A stretch of 64,000 bases of DNA, from the NCBI GenBank assembly GCA_949752795.1, contig OX457075.1, positions 7,740,001 to 7,804,000 of the forward strand, written 5' to 3'. The DNA is from Hyperoodon ampullatus (lineage: Eukaryota > Chordata > Mammalia > Artiodactyla > Ziphiidae). This document shows positions 1 through 12,114 of the stretch, in pieces. The notes beneath the pieces are model-generated. The model made no database searches, had not been told where the DNA came from, and worked only from the letters and a program-made list of their open reading frames with translations. The translations under genes and the position numbers were made by a program. Every line of letters begins with the position of its first letter. Position 1 is the first letter of the stretch.

Positions 1-221
1 ACCCATGTAAAAAGGGAAGTTTTAAAAAAAGTATTTTCATTTCAGTTAAAAATGAGCAACCAACCAAGAGTCCAGCATTTGAGTGTATTGCCTTCTTATC
101 ATTTCCCTATAATTAAAAATATGTAATATAATTGTGATATGATTGTAATGAAACTGTATTTTATGTCATACATACAAATGAGTCTGTGTTTGTGTAGGGG
201 TTTAACTGCGTGCTGGTGCAT

Positions 222-260
<39 letters not shown>

Positions 261-659
261 TCCAGCCCTGTTCCTCTCCTCCAACCACCTGATAACAACT
301 CTTCCCTCTTTTCTTCTCCATGTTGGGAGATGGAGAAACACGGTCCCTCTCCCTGGGATTCTGATGTCCCAGTTGGACGATGGGAAACAGTGCCTGGCAC
401 TTTCACAGGGCGTTGCTGCCCAAGATTTTCCCTTTGCAGGGAGAGGAACTCTGGCTCCACCTTGTCTCCATCTCCTTAGATTGTGACCAAGTAGCCCCTA
501 AAGACTGCAATTCTTTCTTTCGGTGTCATAAAGTACTTCAGCGGACAATTTCATCTTTTTCAGTTTGCTGGCCTCACCTGCTCACTTTCAGGATTTCAGA
601 ACATATCTCTTTGGGTCATACAGTAAGTGTGAGGAGGAATAACCAACACCACCTCTTTT
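1..659. other. Unique flank with a (CA)n microsatellite
   Basis: Non-repetitive sequence apart from the CA repeat at 226-258. I see no exon, splice-bounded frame or recognisable old repeat here. The short frames are interrupted translations of the CA tract (repeating TH or CV residues) and are not credible genes. Confidence 0.5.
226..258. repeat. (CA)n microsatellite
   Basis: About 16 uninterrupted CA units. Likely polymorphic in length. Confidence 0.95.
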
Positions 660-1010
660 TTTTTTTTTATAAAACAGATTTATTGAGGTATAATTTACCT
701 ACCATAAAGTTCACGGATTTTAAGTGTACAGTTTGATGAGTTCAGTAAATTTATACAGTTGTGCAACCATCACTACAATCCAGTTTTAGAACATTTGCAT
801 CACCCCAAATTCTCCCGGTGCCCATTTAGAGCCAACTCCCTGGCTTAGTCTCAGGCAACCACTGATCTACTTTCTGTTTCTAGAGATTTGCCCTCTTTAG
901 AAATATCTTACAAATGGGATCATATAATATTTACTCTTTTATGTTGGCTTCTTTAACATATTTTTCGAGATTCATCAATATTGTTGCAGATAACAGTAGT
1001 TTGTTCCTTT

Positions 1011-1221
1011 TTTTTTTTTTTTTTTTTTGGCGTTACGCGGGCCTCTCACTGTTGCGGCCTCTCCCGTTGCGGAGCACAGGCTCCGGACGCGCAGGCCCAG
1101 CGGCCATGGCTCACGGGCCCAGCCGCTCCGCGGCACGCGGGATCTTCCCGGACTGGGGCACGAACCCGTGTTCCCTGCATTGGCAGGCGGACTCTCAACC
1201 ACTGCGCCACCAGGGAAGCCC
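1011..1221 (-). mobile_element. CHR-type SINE
   Basis: Poly-T run then the reverse complement of the ~200-bp CHR SINE, ending at 'caccagggaagccc' (the tRNA-like head). Target-site duplication 'agtttgttccttt' is seen at 998-1010 and again from 1222. It is inserted in the older L1. Flanks and copy are both close to consensus, so this is a fairly recent insertion. Confidence 0.95.
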
Positions 1222-1394
1222 AGTTTGTTCCTTTTTATTGCTGAATAGGATTTTACTATTGGCCATACTGCATTTTGTTTAGCCATTCGTCTATTGATGA
1301 ACAGTTGGGTCATTTCCACCTTTTAGCTATAGTGAATAATGCTGCTGTGAACATGGGTATAGAAATATCTCTTTGGGTCCCTGCTTTCACTTCC

Positions 1395-3168
1395 TTATTA
1401 TTATTTTTTTTAAATAAGAAGAAAAATTTTATTTCAAACAGGTTCAGTGGTATGTGTGCTACAGCAAAGGCTGGTTGTAGCAGTTTCCTTTCAAACCTTC
1501 ACTGATGTATAAGTTAGATATTATTTGGGAATGATTAATTTCTGGTAAAATATAGATTCAATCCAACATTATGCCAATTTTTACTTTTATTGTAGACCTT
1601 ATTTTAGTACTAGAGGTTAAATTTTCATCACCAAAAAATGATAATAATCTTACAGCTACTCCTAAGGTAATGAGCTGTCCTCACTGTTGCTTTAAAAATA
1701 TACCCCTAGGTTGTTAAGAGGAATTCCGACTTCATCCAAATCTGTTATTTAATTCTTCAGTCATCATCTACTGTTGGCTTGATTGTCACTCCTCTTCTTA
1801 TTTGACTCCAACAAATTAAACGCCAGTGTTTCTCAACTCTTCGGCTAAGGGCAAATTTTTCTCCTACTTCTGTGATTTTGCCCAAATCAGCCTTGACTGC
1901 ACTAACTCTTCCTCCTGTCGACAAGGATCCCGTGTCCACCATAAGCACTTCATTCTTAGACAGCTTTTGCACTTTTGCTGCCTTCTTGTCTCCTTCAGCG
2001 CGTACACCTAGAAGCCGTCTAAGCAGGAAATAGGAAATTTCCAGTTCTGTGAAGATCTCAGGTAAAGCTCCAACTGCACCAAGTACCTGCCCCACCATTC
2101 TGTCAGCCTGGCACAAAGTGGGGTTAATTTTTGTTCCAACTCCAATAAGCCCTCCTGGAATAGCATACTGAAGATCATTATGCTCTGCAAAAAGCAATAC
2201 AATTTTGGAAAAGGTGGGTTTTCACATGAGTTTTCCTTCACTATTTTTGGAACAATACAAGGTCTGACTTCTATCTCCTGGCCCACCTTTAATACTCCTT
2301 TTAGAATACTACCACCATCTACCTCCCCATTAAGGTCATCAACTTCACAGCTAGGTTTGTTGACATCAAAGGATCTAATAGCAATAAGTCGGGGTTCTGA
2401 AGTAAAGTCTCTTGGGGGTACTGGAATTTTCTTTACTATGTACTCATAGACAACTTCAATATTGTATTTTAGCTGAGCAGAAATTAGAATAATAGGAGCT
2501 CCTTCTGCTACTGTACCTTGTACAAATGCAAGGATCTGTTCATACTGTTCTTTAGCCTGGTTTTCTTTTACCAAATCAATTTTATTTTGTAGAATCAAAA
2601 TATGCTTCAGTTTCATGATTTCTATAGCAGTCAGGTGTTCAGAAGCAGTGGTTGAGGACAAGACTCTTTTCCAGCTATTAATAGAAGAGCTGTATCCATC
2701 ACTGTGGCACCGTTCAGCCTAGTAGCCATCAAACTATCGTGGCCAGGACAGTCAACAAAGGAAACATGTCTGACTAATTTGAAGTTCCCTTTGGTCCCTG
2801 GAATGTCTGTAGGAAGCTCATCGGGTGTACTACTTCCATAGGATCTATAACATTCTGGCCAAGGACAACTTGGGTCATAAAGTTTATAAATCTTAGCATT
2901 AGCATAGCCAAGTTTGATTGTAATATTACTTTCTAGTTCATTTTTGAACCTGACAGAGTGAACTCCAGAAATAGCTTTTACAACTGTAGATTTCCCGTGA
3001 GCTACATGACCAATTGTACCTATATTAATTGTGGCCTGTCTGCTTATAACTTCATGTGAAAGTGGCGTCAACTTGGTAACATCCAAAGTGGAGAGATGTT
3101 GCCGAGAAAGGCACGGCTGCACTAACATCACACCAGCCTCGCCCCACCGCCATCTTGCCTAGAGAGCT
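1395..3168 (-). pseudogene. EIF2S3: Processed pseudogene of EIF2S3 (eIF2 gamma subunit)
   Basis: The parent gene encodes the GTPase subunit of eIF2, which carries initiator Met-tRNA to the 40S ribosome. Seen here on the minus strand: an ATG at 3153-3151, the N-terminal '[17 protein letters not shown]' stretch, the P-loop GHVAHGKST (about 3011-2985), the DCPGH G3 motif, NKID (G4) near 2580, and the C-terminus KPTVDDD with stop at 1759-1757. All exons are fused without introns. An AATAAA signal (1433-1428) lies just before an A-rich tail (about 1412-1395). Flanking direct repeats 'tcacttcctt' (1387-1396) and 'tcacttcttt' (3168-3177) show L1-mediated insertion into an older L1. The reading frame is broken: an indel just after the ATG, a frameshift near 2650, another around 2200-2250 where conserved residues are missing, and an in-frame loss of about 8 codons near 1880 before TEVGEK. 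Substitutions also hit conserved positions. It cannot encode a full-length factor. It is a decayed retrocopy, and I see no promoter of its own. Confidence 0.95.
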
Positions 3169-4570
3169 CACTTCTTTTGAGTATATTACTAGAAGTGGAA
3201 TTACTAGATCACATGGTAATTGTATTTAATTTTTTGAGGAATGCCATACCATTTTTTAATAGCAGTTGTACCATTTTACATTCCCACCAGCAATGCACAA
3301 AGGTTCCAATTTCTCCATGTTCTTGCCAACACTTTTTTTTTCTTTTTTAAGATTTATTTTATACAGGCCATCCTAATGGGTATGAAGTGGTATCTCATTG
3401 TGGTTTTGATTTGCATTTCTCTAATGATTAGTGATATTGAGCATCTTTTCAAATGCTTATTGGCCATTTGTATATCTTCTTTGGAGAAATGTCTATTCAA
3501 GTCCTTTGCCAAATTTTTAATTGGGGTGTTTGTGTTTTTGTTGTTGAGTTGTAGGAATTCTTCATATATTCTGAATATCAATCCTTTATCAGATATATGA
3601 TTTCCAAATATTTTCCCCTATTCCATGGGTTTTCTTTTCACTCTATTGATAGTGTTCTTTGATGCACAAAAATTTAAAATTTTGATGAAGTCCAACTTAT
3701 CTATTTTTTCTTTTGTTGCCTGTGTTTTTGACGTCATAGACAAGAACTCACTGCCAAATCCAGTGTCATGCATATTTCTCCCTATGTTTTCTTCTAAGAA
3801 TTCTATAGTTTTAGTTCTTTCATTTAGGTCTTTCATCTATTTGAGTTAATTTTGGTATATTGTGTAAGGTAAAGAACTTCATTCTTTTGCATGTGGCTGT
3901 TTTCCCAGCAACATTTGCTGAAGGCTGTTGAATGGTCTTGGCCTCTTTTTCAAAAGTCATTTGCGCACATGCTAGGGTTTATTTCTGGGCTCTCTGTTCT
4001 ATTCTGTTGGTCTATATGTCTGTTTTTATGCCAGTGCCACACTGTTTTGATTATCGTAGCTTTGTAGTATGTGTTGAAATCAGGATGTGTGAGACCTTCT
4101 CCAACTTTGTTAGTCTTTTACAAGATTGTTTTGGCTTTTCAGGGTCCTCTAAGATTCTATAGGAATATAGGATAATTTTTTCTATTTCTGCAAAAACATT
4201 GTTGGGATTTTAATAGATTGCCCTGAATCTGTAGATGGCTTTGAGTAGTACTGACATCTTACCAATATTAGGTCTTCTAATCCATGAACAGGAACATCTT
4301 TCCATTTCTGTGTCTTCTTTAATTTCTTTTAGCAATGTTTTGTAGCTTTTAGTATACAAGTCTTTTGCCTCCTTGGTTAAGTTTATTCCTAAGTATTTCA
4401 TTCTTTTCAAGGTTATTGTAAATGAAAATGTTTTCTTTATTTCTTTTTCAGTTTGTTCATTGTTAGTGTATGGTAATGCAACTGATTTTTGTATTCCCTT
4501 CATAACTTTTAAGACATTGATCCACCATCATTTGACATCTAGGATTTCTTTTGAGAAGTTTGATCCATTC

Positions 4571-5985
4571 TGATTCCCATTTCTTTATATGCACCTGTTC
4601 CCTCCACCTCTACCTTGACCCATGGACTTTTTATGGATTATCTCTTTATCTTATTGTTTGAAATTTCACAATGATCTTCCTAGATGTGGATTTTTTTTTC
4701 ATTCACTATGCTAGTCACTTGGAGAACCCTCATGTCCTTTAGTTCTATAAAATTTTATTTAATTTTTCCATCAATAATTTCCTTCCAGTGAATTTTTCTC
4801 TTCTATTCTTATGAAATTCTTAGTATTTGGATTCTTATTCTTTGGGTTTACAACAAGTCTTCATATCTTTTCTACTTCTATTTTCTACTTTTTTTTTTTT
4901 TTTTTTTTTGGCCATGTTGCATGGCATGCAGGATCTTAATTCCCTGACCAGGATCAAACTCATGCCCCCTGCAGTGGAAGCTTGGAGTCATAACTGGACA
5001 GCCAGGGAAGTCCCTCTATTTGCTACTTTATTGTCATTTAGTTATAATTTATGGGAGACTTCCTTACTTTTTCATTTTAATCCTTTTGAATAATGTTATT
5101 TTGGTTATCAATTTTAATTTCTAAGAGCTCTTTCTTGTTTTCAAGTTGGGCATTAATAGCACTAATACCTTTTAAATAGCATTTTACTTTTGCTTTGTGG
5201 ATGAAGAAATCATGTTATCTTTCTGAGAATATTACGGCCTTGTCTATTTTCCTTCCAAATTCTTTTCCTCATGTTTACTTTCCATTGTATCTTCTATGAA
5301 AAGAATTTCCTTAAGGGTCTGATGATTTCCTTAAAGCTCTCTGTCTATGTTTAATTGGAGTTGTTTTTGACTGGGGGAGGGCATTTACTGGGGGAGGAGG
5401 ATCAGGTTGCCAGTGACCCTTTTCACTGTATCCCTCTAGTGTCAGTATGTGGGGGTCTTTTTTTTTTTTCCTACCAGAGACGTGCCATCCAGTCTCCTGC
5501 TTTAGAATTCTGTTGATGTGTGTGAGGGTGGACTTGGCTGCTTGCATTTTGGAAACAGAGTAGGAAAGGGTGGAGGGTCCTTCATATGTAAAGAGTAGAC
5601 TTTCATGGAATTCTCTTATTTTCACTGTTTGCCTAGCTCTTGTGCTTTGATGAACCCATCTTCCTGAATTTAGAATCTCCTTGGTTTAATTTTTTTTCAG
5701 AGAAAAGACTTCTAGCTTCCTTGAGTAATAGGGAAGGCAGACGCTTGGCTGCTCATGTTGGTGAGGACTCCTGGGAAGTCCACGTGTTCTGAATACAGAC
5801 TTTCCATCATTTCCCTTCTTTTCACCCCAACTCCCATATCCACAGGTTTGTTGGCTGGAAGTTTGCATGCAAGCTTGGCGACACCACAACACTTTGAATG
5901 TATTGATTTTGTATGTAGTATCTGGTGAGGCAAGTCCCTCCTCACTCTTCTGAATTTTCTTGGCTAGTCTCAGATACTTATTTAT
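4571..5985. other. AT-rich sequence, partly of unclear repeat origin
   Basis: T-rich on the plus strand, resembling a decayed minus-strand LINE without landmarks I can name, and interrupted by a short CHR-type SINE at about 4890-5013. From 5330 to 5985 the sequence is non-repetitive. No gene is recognisable. Confidence 0.4.
4890..5013 (-). mobile_element. Older short CHR-type SINE (CHR-1-like)
   Basis: T-run, then 'ggccatgttgcatggcatgc', a B-box-like 'ggatcaaactcatg' and the terminal 'gccagggaagtccc'. This ~110-bp form differs from the younger 200-bp copies by lacking the GC-rich body and by ending in 'gaagtccc'. Imperfect flanking repeats resemble 'ctattttctactttt' (before) and 'ctatttgctacttta' (after). 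Confidence 0.85.
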
Positions 5986-5999
5986 TTATATGAATTTTT

Positions 6000-6137
6000 A
6001 AAAATCATGGAAAAGAATCTAAAAAAGAATACATATACATTATGTATAACTGAATCACTTTGCTATACACCTAAAACTAACACAACATTGTAAATCAACT
6101 ATATTTCAATAAAAATTAAAACAAAACAAACAAAAAA
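6000..6137 (+). mobile_element. L1 3' UTR end (cetartiodactyl type)
   Basis: Contains 'gtataactgaatcactttgc', then 'acacaacattgtaaatcaac', and ends in 'caataaaaattaaaac' with an A-rich tail. It is a severely 5'-truncated sense-strand copy. Confidence 0.9.
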
Positions 6138-8084
6138 TTACAAAGCATTTCTATAGACATGTACAGATCAACACGAATTTTATCATAATTTAATTTAGTT
6201 TCCCAAATAACCCTGTTGGGGTTCTAGTTGAATTCTTTCTCATTCTTGTATTTCTAGTGCCTTGCACAGGGCTTGAATCACGTTAGGCTTTCAAAAAACA
6301 TCTGTTAAATGGAAATAAACCTTTGATTCCAGTGCCTGGGCTCTTTCTGTTACACCGTCCTGTCTGATTTATGCTCAGATCACAGAGTCAGTCGGAAGCA
6401 GAACCAGAAGAACTCAGGTGTCATAACTCACCATCCAGCACTTTTTACACTGCATTTGTACCTGTAAAACACTTCTGAACAGTTACACACAGCCCAGCAC
6501 AAAGGAATGCGCCAGAGTGAATGGAAGGTCATAAGCCCATAGGAGACAAAGTGTTTTAAAATCCTGAAGAAATATCTCTGCCTGGGTCAACCCGTCCCAC
6601 CAGCATCACAAGCTTCAGTGTGGAGGAACAAGAAGGACAGGTAATGCCCGACAGGTACATTTATGTTGGGGCAGATGGAATGTTATCACATTTATTTATG
6701 TTTTCCCATAGGAGGAGCTGTATTTCAATGGCATGAATATGAGTGCAAAAATAGGATGGTTTATCTGCCACGTCTGATCCATGTGGAGTTTAAGTCATAA
6801 AGTTTATTAGTGCCCCTGATTTAATATGACACATTTCCAGTGCAAATTACTCTGAGATCATCGTGTTCATAAAATATGACAGAAATCTTTTAAGTGTAAG
6901 CATAAGTTCTGAATTAATTTAATAACCCAGTCTGGAAAGAGGCACATGGTTTAAAACATATCATTATGCACTGGACTCCTGCTTTCCTCTTCTACCCGCC
7001 CCTGCTTCTCGTGCCACTTTTGAAAAGCCCTTCTTTGTGTCTTGAGTCAGCCGGCCTCTTCCCAGAGCTCAGGGTTTTGCCTTCTCAAGGAGGTTTGGAA
7101 GCAGATGTATTAGCACGGCCAAGGTGAGGGGGTCCATCCTTCTGTACCCTGGGGGCCCTGAGCACAGCTGGTTTTAGTTTTTAATGGTACCCACCCAAGA
7201 GAATGATTTACCACCCTTAGTGGGCTGGGTGATGCGTTGCAGTGCCAGCAGGCACATCATACCGTTGGAAGGCCACGGTTGCAGGGGGTGTGAATGCGCC
7301 CCCCTCATCTTTCCAGATGGGAAAAAAATTACAGCAGCAGGACACATGCCCCGACTCTCAAATGCACATGACATCACAGTGTAAAATTGTGAAATGTAGG
7401 TCTCTTTATCTCGTGGCAGTGTAAAACAAAACAAAATTTTCACCACGACAAAAAATAGAACAAAGAAAAGCTAGGAGCTCTTTGGTATAACTCGACCAAC
7501 AGGATATTCAGCCTTCCATCTCGTGGATGGACCGGTGACACCATGACAGAGAAATCTGAGACCCACACTCACCACTCATGCTCAGATATTGCAGGGCCTG
7601 GGCTTACTCCATGCTCACTTGCTAACTCACTTCCTGGGCAATCCTGTCTTTTTTCTGGACAGTGGGGTTGCCCTTTGCACTGCCAAAGGAGGCTGGGACC
7701 CTGCGCTGTGGGGGGGACCCTGGGCCCTCCCTAGACGAGCTCTGGGGCAATCCTCTGGTTTGTTCCTAATTCAGCCTCCAAGCAGAGCCTGGAAGGGCCA
7801 CCCGAATGCCCAGTGATGAGACCTCTTTCCTGGTTGTGCTTCCGAGACAAAAACAGGGCAACGTGCTCCAAGTGGATCAGCTCCTCCCAGGTGGCTGCCA
7901 GCAGCTCGGAAAGGATGCTCTGCCACGGTCCGAATTTTGCTTGAGGGGCACCATGGAGGGTGAATATCATTCTTCTTTCAGGTTTCCGCCATCACCTCTA
8001 GAAACTGCCAATAGCAAGAGCTCAATGTGGGTTTTAGCAAGAGATCCCACATCATTCCTTCTAGGGAGAAGCTTCTTTTTCTTC
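6138..8084. other. Mostly unique DNA with an L2 tail and a possible conserved element
   Basis: An L2-like 3' end lies at about 6230-6320 ('agtgccttgcacagggcttg' followed by 'ctgttaaatgga'). The block 6640-6960 is AT-rich, non-repetitive and visually similar to conserved non-coding sequence. 7000-8084 is unique, with no recognisable exon. Confidence 0.4.
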
Positions 8085-8310
8085 AGAGCCCGGCTCAAGT
8101 CCCACGTCCTCCATAAAGCTGCCCCCCAAAAAACCAGCCAACAGTGTGATGTCTTTCTTCATCGGCCTCCCATTGCCTTTATTACTTAAAATATACCATT
8201 GGCTCTCAGTGATATTCCCATTGGCTCTTTCACTGTGCATTGTCTTGTTCTGTTTTCTAATTACTTCCTGTGGGTAAGTCTCGTCGCCCAGCCAGGCTAT
8301 AAATGCTAAC
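8085..8310 (+). mobile_element. L2 LINE fragment
   Basis: Typical L2 3' sequence: the 'ggctcaagtcccacgtcctcc' block, then 'ttcactgtgcattgtcttgt'. Strongly diverged. Confidence 0.5.
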
Positions 8311-8614
8311 CCCTGTCCAGGGGCTTGCAGTGTTGGGGAGGGTGGTCTTCAGTGAATTCATGCTTATTTGAATCAGGGAGAAAATTGGAGTCTGGGCTGT
8401 GCGCTGAGGGCTGAGGCTGGGTGTGTGCCAGCCTTCCTGAGGAATGGGGGGCAACCCCCTGGGCAGAGTCTGTGGAGCCTGGACACAAGGAAGTCCTTCC
8501 CTCCGGTTTCCAAGCCTCCCTTTGCACCCATACCTGTTCTCGGGACCCCTGGCCTCTCTGCTTTTCTCCTTGCTTCTCTCTCCAGCTACAGCACTTAGGT
8601 CCCCCATTGCCTTG

Positions 8615-8775
8615 TGTCTGAAATCCAAATCCCTGAAAAGTCAGCTCCACTGTCATCTTTTCCAGAAAGTGTGGCCCAGTCCCTCAGCTGAAAGTTCCCT
8701 TTCCCCTCGCTGAGCCCCAATGGCATCTATTTTCATCTCTTTGATGGTACTGTTCACTTTCTCTTTTTAGTTATT
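8615..8775 (+). mobile_element. L2 LINE fragment
   Basis: Contains L2-like text running 'gtctgaaatccaaatccctg' to 'gatggtactgttcac'. Diverged, with approximate ends. Confidence 0.35.
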
Positions 8776-8810
8776 ATATTTGTGCATGAACTCCCTTTTT
8801 TTTTTGTATT

Positions 8811-9312
8811 AACTTTTCTACTGCTGCTGCAACAAACGACCGCAAACTTAGTGGCTTAAAATAACACAAAAGTATTATTTTACAGGTCTGGAGGTTAGGA
8901 ATCCAAGATAGGTCTCACGGGGCTAAAATTAACGTGTCTGTGTTCCTTCTAGAGGCCCAAGTGGGGAATCAATTTCCTTGCCTTTCCCAGCTTCTAGAGG
9001 AGGCCCGCATTCCTTGGTTTGTGGCCTTTTCCTCCATCTTCAAAGCCAGCAACATTGCCTTTTTCTGGACCCTTCTTGCATTGTTACATCTCTCTTTTAC
9101 CACAGCTGGGGAAGCTTCTACAATTTTAAGGATTCACATGATGGTTTGGGTCCACCCAGATAATCCAGAATAATCTCCCCATTTCAAAGTCCTTAACTTC
9201 AATCACATCTGCAACCTTAATTCCCTTTGCCATGCGATGTAACATATTCACAGCTTCCGGGGATTAAGACAGGGACATCTTTGGGGGACGGCATTATTGT
9301 GTTTATCGCATC
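8811..9312 (-). mobile_element. MLT1-type (MaLR) LTR
   Basis: Read on the minus strand, this gives the usual order for MaLR-type LTRs: 'gatgtccctgtcttaatccc', 'gtgaatatgttac', 'gattatctgggtggaccc', 'aagctgggaaaggcaagg', 'gtaaaataatacttttgtg' and 'ttaagccactaagtttgcgg'. It is a solitary LTR with no internal region or coding sequence beside it. The subfamily is uncertain. Confidence 0.65.
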
Positions 9313-9314
9313 TC

Positions 9315-10130
9315 CCTTATACCAAGAGCTCCTTTTGGTTTTTCAAGAAATATTTTTCAAAATTCAATTAAGTGCTGGGCGCTGCTCATGGAGCAGCGAT
9401 ACTGAGAGCACTGAGACATAATCTCTAGCCTCAAGAAGTTTAGTACCTGGTAAGACAGACGCAGAAACAATTACAAGACAGTGTGACACGTGCGATAGTG
9501 GAGCTGAGTGCAGACAGTAGAGGTAGCCCAGAGGAGGGATAGATGGCTTTTTCTGGAGTAAGTAGTGGAGAGCTGGTCAGGGAAGACCTCACCAAGAAAG
9601 TGACAACTGACCAGGTTCTGAAACAGGGTCCAGGTTCATCAGGTGGGCTGGAGAAAGGTATTCTAGGGCGGAGCAGGCACACAGCATGTATGTGAGGTAG
9701 CATGGTCTTTAGAGGGATATCACACATGATTTTGAGTTGCTGTGGCATTAGGTGTGGGGAGAGGGAAGCCAGTCTGGAGAGGCTGGTGGGAGCTGGATCC
9801 CAAGAGGACTTTCATGCCAAGAAGCTTGGATTCTATAGTTGTAGGAAATGGGGAGGTCTTCAATGGCCTTGGGGAGAATTATATGTCAGAGAGGTTGGTG
9901 AAAACCATAAGGGAACAGTGACACAAGGCAAGAGAGAGAAGAATTTCAGAAAGGAGTGATGCATCAGCAGTGTGAACATTGGAAGGAGGTTGGGTCACCA
10001 GAAGAATGAGCCCCATCATTGGGGTGGAGAGTGAGAGATTTCTGGTGACCTCAGTGGAAGAGGTTTCCACAGAGAGGTGGGGGCAGAGGCAGCCTGCAGT
10101 GGACTGAGGGGTGACTGGGAGGTGAGGCAG
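9315..10130 (+). mobile_element. Ancient interspersed repeat, class uncertain
   Basis: The purine-rich series 'cctggtaagacagacgcag', 'gaagacctcaccaag' and 'gatcccaagaggactttcatg' matches a widespread old mammalian repeat. Fragments I judge to be the same family occur near 11790-11960, 18945-19080, 20455-20900 and 45890-46090. I cannot assign the family with confidence. Confidence 0.35.
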
Positions 10131-11150
10131 GGAAAGCATGTGGTAAAACCAACTTGGCCAGGAAAGGGAGGAGAGCCCTGGGGTGATAGCTAGCGACAGT
10201 GGTCCCAGGGAGATTTTGTTGGCTGGATCTACATCTGCTGGAGGTCACCAGCTGCCCCCAAGTACCCATCCCAGTGTCAGACATGTTGTAGATACTCAAT
10301 AATGGTGTGACGAATGAATGCATCATGCACATTTCCTGGAAGAGGCTGGAGCAACATTACAGATTTGCTCACCAAGGATTCTTCACTGTCCAGGGGCATT
10401 CTTGGAAGCAGCTGAAGTCATGAGCTCTGTTCCTAATCACGTCCTTTCCTGAAGCTCGAAAGGCACCCGGCCAGGGTGTCAACACCTCAGGTCACACCAC
10501 ATCACACAGAGCCTAATTTGACTTTCAGGCTGATGTCAGCATTTTCTTACCTTGCTGAGAAGCTCAACTTGAAGATGACATTAATTTACATTTGCCCATT
10601 TTCAAATAATGCATTCCAGATCCGAGCCGGCAGCAACGACTCAGAGGGACATGCTGGCATTTCCTGGATGGAAAAAACCCTTCCCTGTATGCGGGAGACT
10701 GTGTGTGTTTTCAGGACATTCCTTGGGAAACGGTCCACCAGTTTCCCAGGGAGCGTCATCCCATTTAACACCAGGGAGCCATGCAGGAAAAGAGACTCAT
10801 CCTTTATCACCAGGAGGTGATGGAATTGTGATGCAGATGGCATGTTATGGGCTCCTCAGTTTCAGAAATGCCTCTTCTCAAGGTTAAAAATATTTCCCAC
10901 ATAGAGCTGGGCATGTACCCCAGCCAGCGTGTGGGGAAACAGGATTCCTGCAGAGTTGGGCATTGAGGTCCAAGACCTTGGTCACAGGGAGAGAGCGATG
11001 TCTCAGTTGCTGGGATACCCACCCAGGTCCAGGTGCAGAATGAGCCCTCCTGAGAAGGTGTGCATGTTCCCGGTGCCTTGGCTTCCCACCTGTGACCTTT
11101 GTGTGGGTGTGGGTGATGGGGATGTACGTGGAGTTCTCTGATATTCTTTT
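10131..11150. other. Unique DNA
   Basis: An L2-like tail ('gtagatactcaataatggtg') occurs at about 10255-10325. The rest is non-repetitive. Several overlapping open frames exist in both strands but none resembles a known protein. Confidence 0.4.
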
Positions 11151-11361
11151 GTTTGTTTGTTTGTTTTTTGCGGTACGCGGGCCTCTCACTGCCGTGGCCT
11201 CTCTCGTTGCGGAGCACAGGCTCTGGATGCGCAGGCTCAGTGGCCATGGCTCACGGGCCCAGCCGCTCCGCGGCATGTGGGATCTTCCCGGACCGGGGCA
11301 CGAACCTGTGTCCCCTGCATCGGCAGGCGGACTCTCAACCACTGCACCACCAGGGAAGCCC
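11151..11361 (-). mobile_element. CHR-type SINE
   Basis: Tail reads as (TTTG)n then T-run on the plus strand, followed by the full reverse-complement CHR body. Target-site duplication: 'tctctgatattctttt' just before and 'tctttgatattcttg' from 11362. A frame of 178 codons running through it is just SINE sequence. Confidence 0.95.
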
Positions 11362-12110
11362 TCTTTGATATTCTTGAATGTGCAGTTTCCCAAACCCAGC
11401 TCTCCTCACAACATCCCAGCCTTGGTTTTGATCACTGCCTTCCCTCTCTGTGTCCCTCTAAGACTGTCCTCATAGTCCGGTCCCTTCTCCCTGCTTCTCT
11501 TTCTGCCCTCCAGCACCAGCAGGATGAACAGCTTCTTCCTTTGTGCTCTTGTTTCAGCTCTATTATTTTGTCCTCATCACTGTTTGGCGTGTCTGCCTTG
11601 ATCCCTAAGCTGCGAGGCTCTGGGTCCTGCTTAACTCAGGAACTTCAGTGTCAGCACAGCACTCGAGACCTAGCACATTCACTCTATAGATGAATGAACC
11701 TATAAATAGTCCATGGCTACCCATCCTTCAAGGCCCCCCACCTCACTTTCTATTGCCTTTTGCTCAATTTCTTCCAGAATGATGCTCTCTCAATTCTTGC
11801 CCTCGGTTCAACCAGCATCTCCTGAACACCTATTATGGTATTTGGTGTTGGAAATAAATTTGACTAGATGCCTGTCCTCAAGACATTTAATGAATAGTTG
11901 AGAATTTAGACAGGTTAATCAACAATTGAGTGAGACAGATGGTGTTATGGAGAAACAGTTGCAGAATAATAAAGGCTGTTTTTAATAACCTTCGAAAATT
12001 TATTTTAGTGAAGGCTTTATCACTTTGATGCTAAAATGAAATTTTAATGGAGCTGAATGTAAAACCCTGAATTTGCTATGTTGTTGCATCATAGATTAAA
12101 CATTTTTCTT
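11362..12110. other. Diverged L2-like and unclassified old repeat sequence
   Basis: About 11370-11930 carries L2-style pieces ('atccttcaaggccccccacc') and a segment like the unclassified repeat at 9315-10130 ('aacacctattatggtatttg'). No gene evidence. Confidence 0.35.
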
Positions 12111-12114
12111 CTAA

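Larger units (their letters stand above)
660..4570 (-). mobile_element. Old L1 LINE fragment, split by later insertions
   Basis: The pieces at about 660-1010, 1222-1386 and 3178-4570 read as one continuous minus-strand L1 (3' region and end of ORF2) once the CHR SINE at 1011-1221 and the EIF2S3 retrocopy at about 1395-3168 are removed. The reverse-complement ORF2 landmarks appear in order: the 'tattgctgaatagg' region, the 'gtgaataatgctgctgtgaac' region, the 'agaagtggaattactagatc' region and the 'ttttgatttgcatttctctaatg' region. No intact reading frame remains, so it is a dead copy. Its age is greater than that of both insertions it carries. Confidence 0.85.

Noticed and set aside
1757..3153. 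EIF2S3 as a functional gene
   Set aside because: Intronless, with an A-rich tail, target duplication, frameshifts and a deletion: a processed pseudogene.
8811..9312. Complete endogenous retrovirus
   Set aside because: Only a solitary LTR-like segment is present here (and at 59500-59855), with no internal gag/pol/env sequence or paired LTR.
11157..11693. 178-codon frame, with similar frames at 39864-40436 and 47065-47646
   Set aside because: They translate CHR SINE sequence (recurring 'GPLTVVASPVAEHRL' or 'SRSAACGIFPDRGTNP' type text), with short flanks. The same peptide recurs at every SINE.
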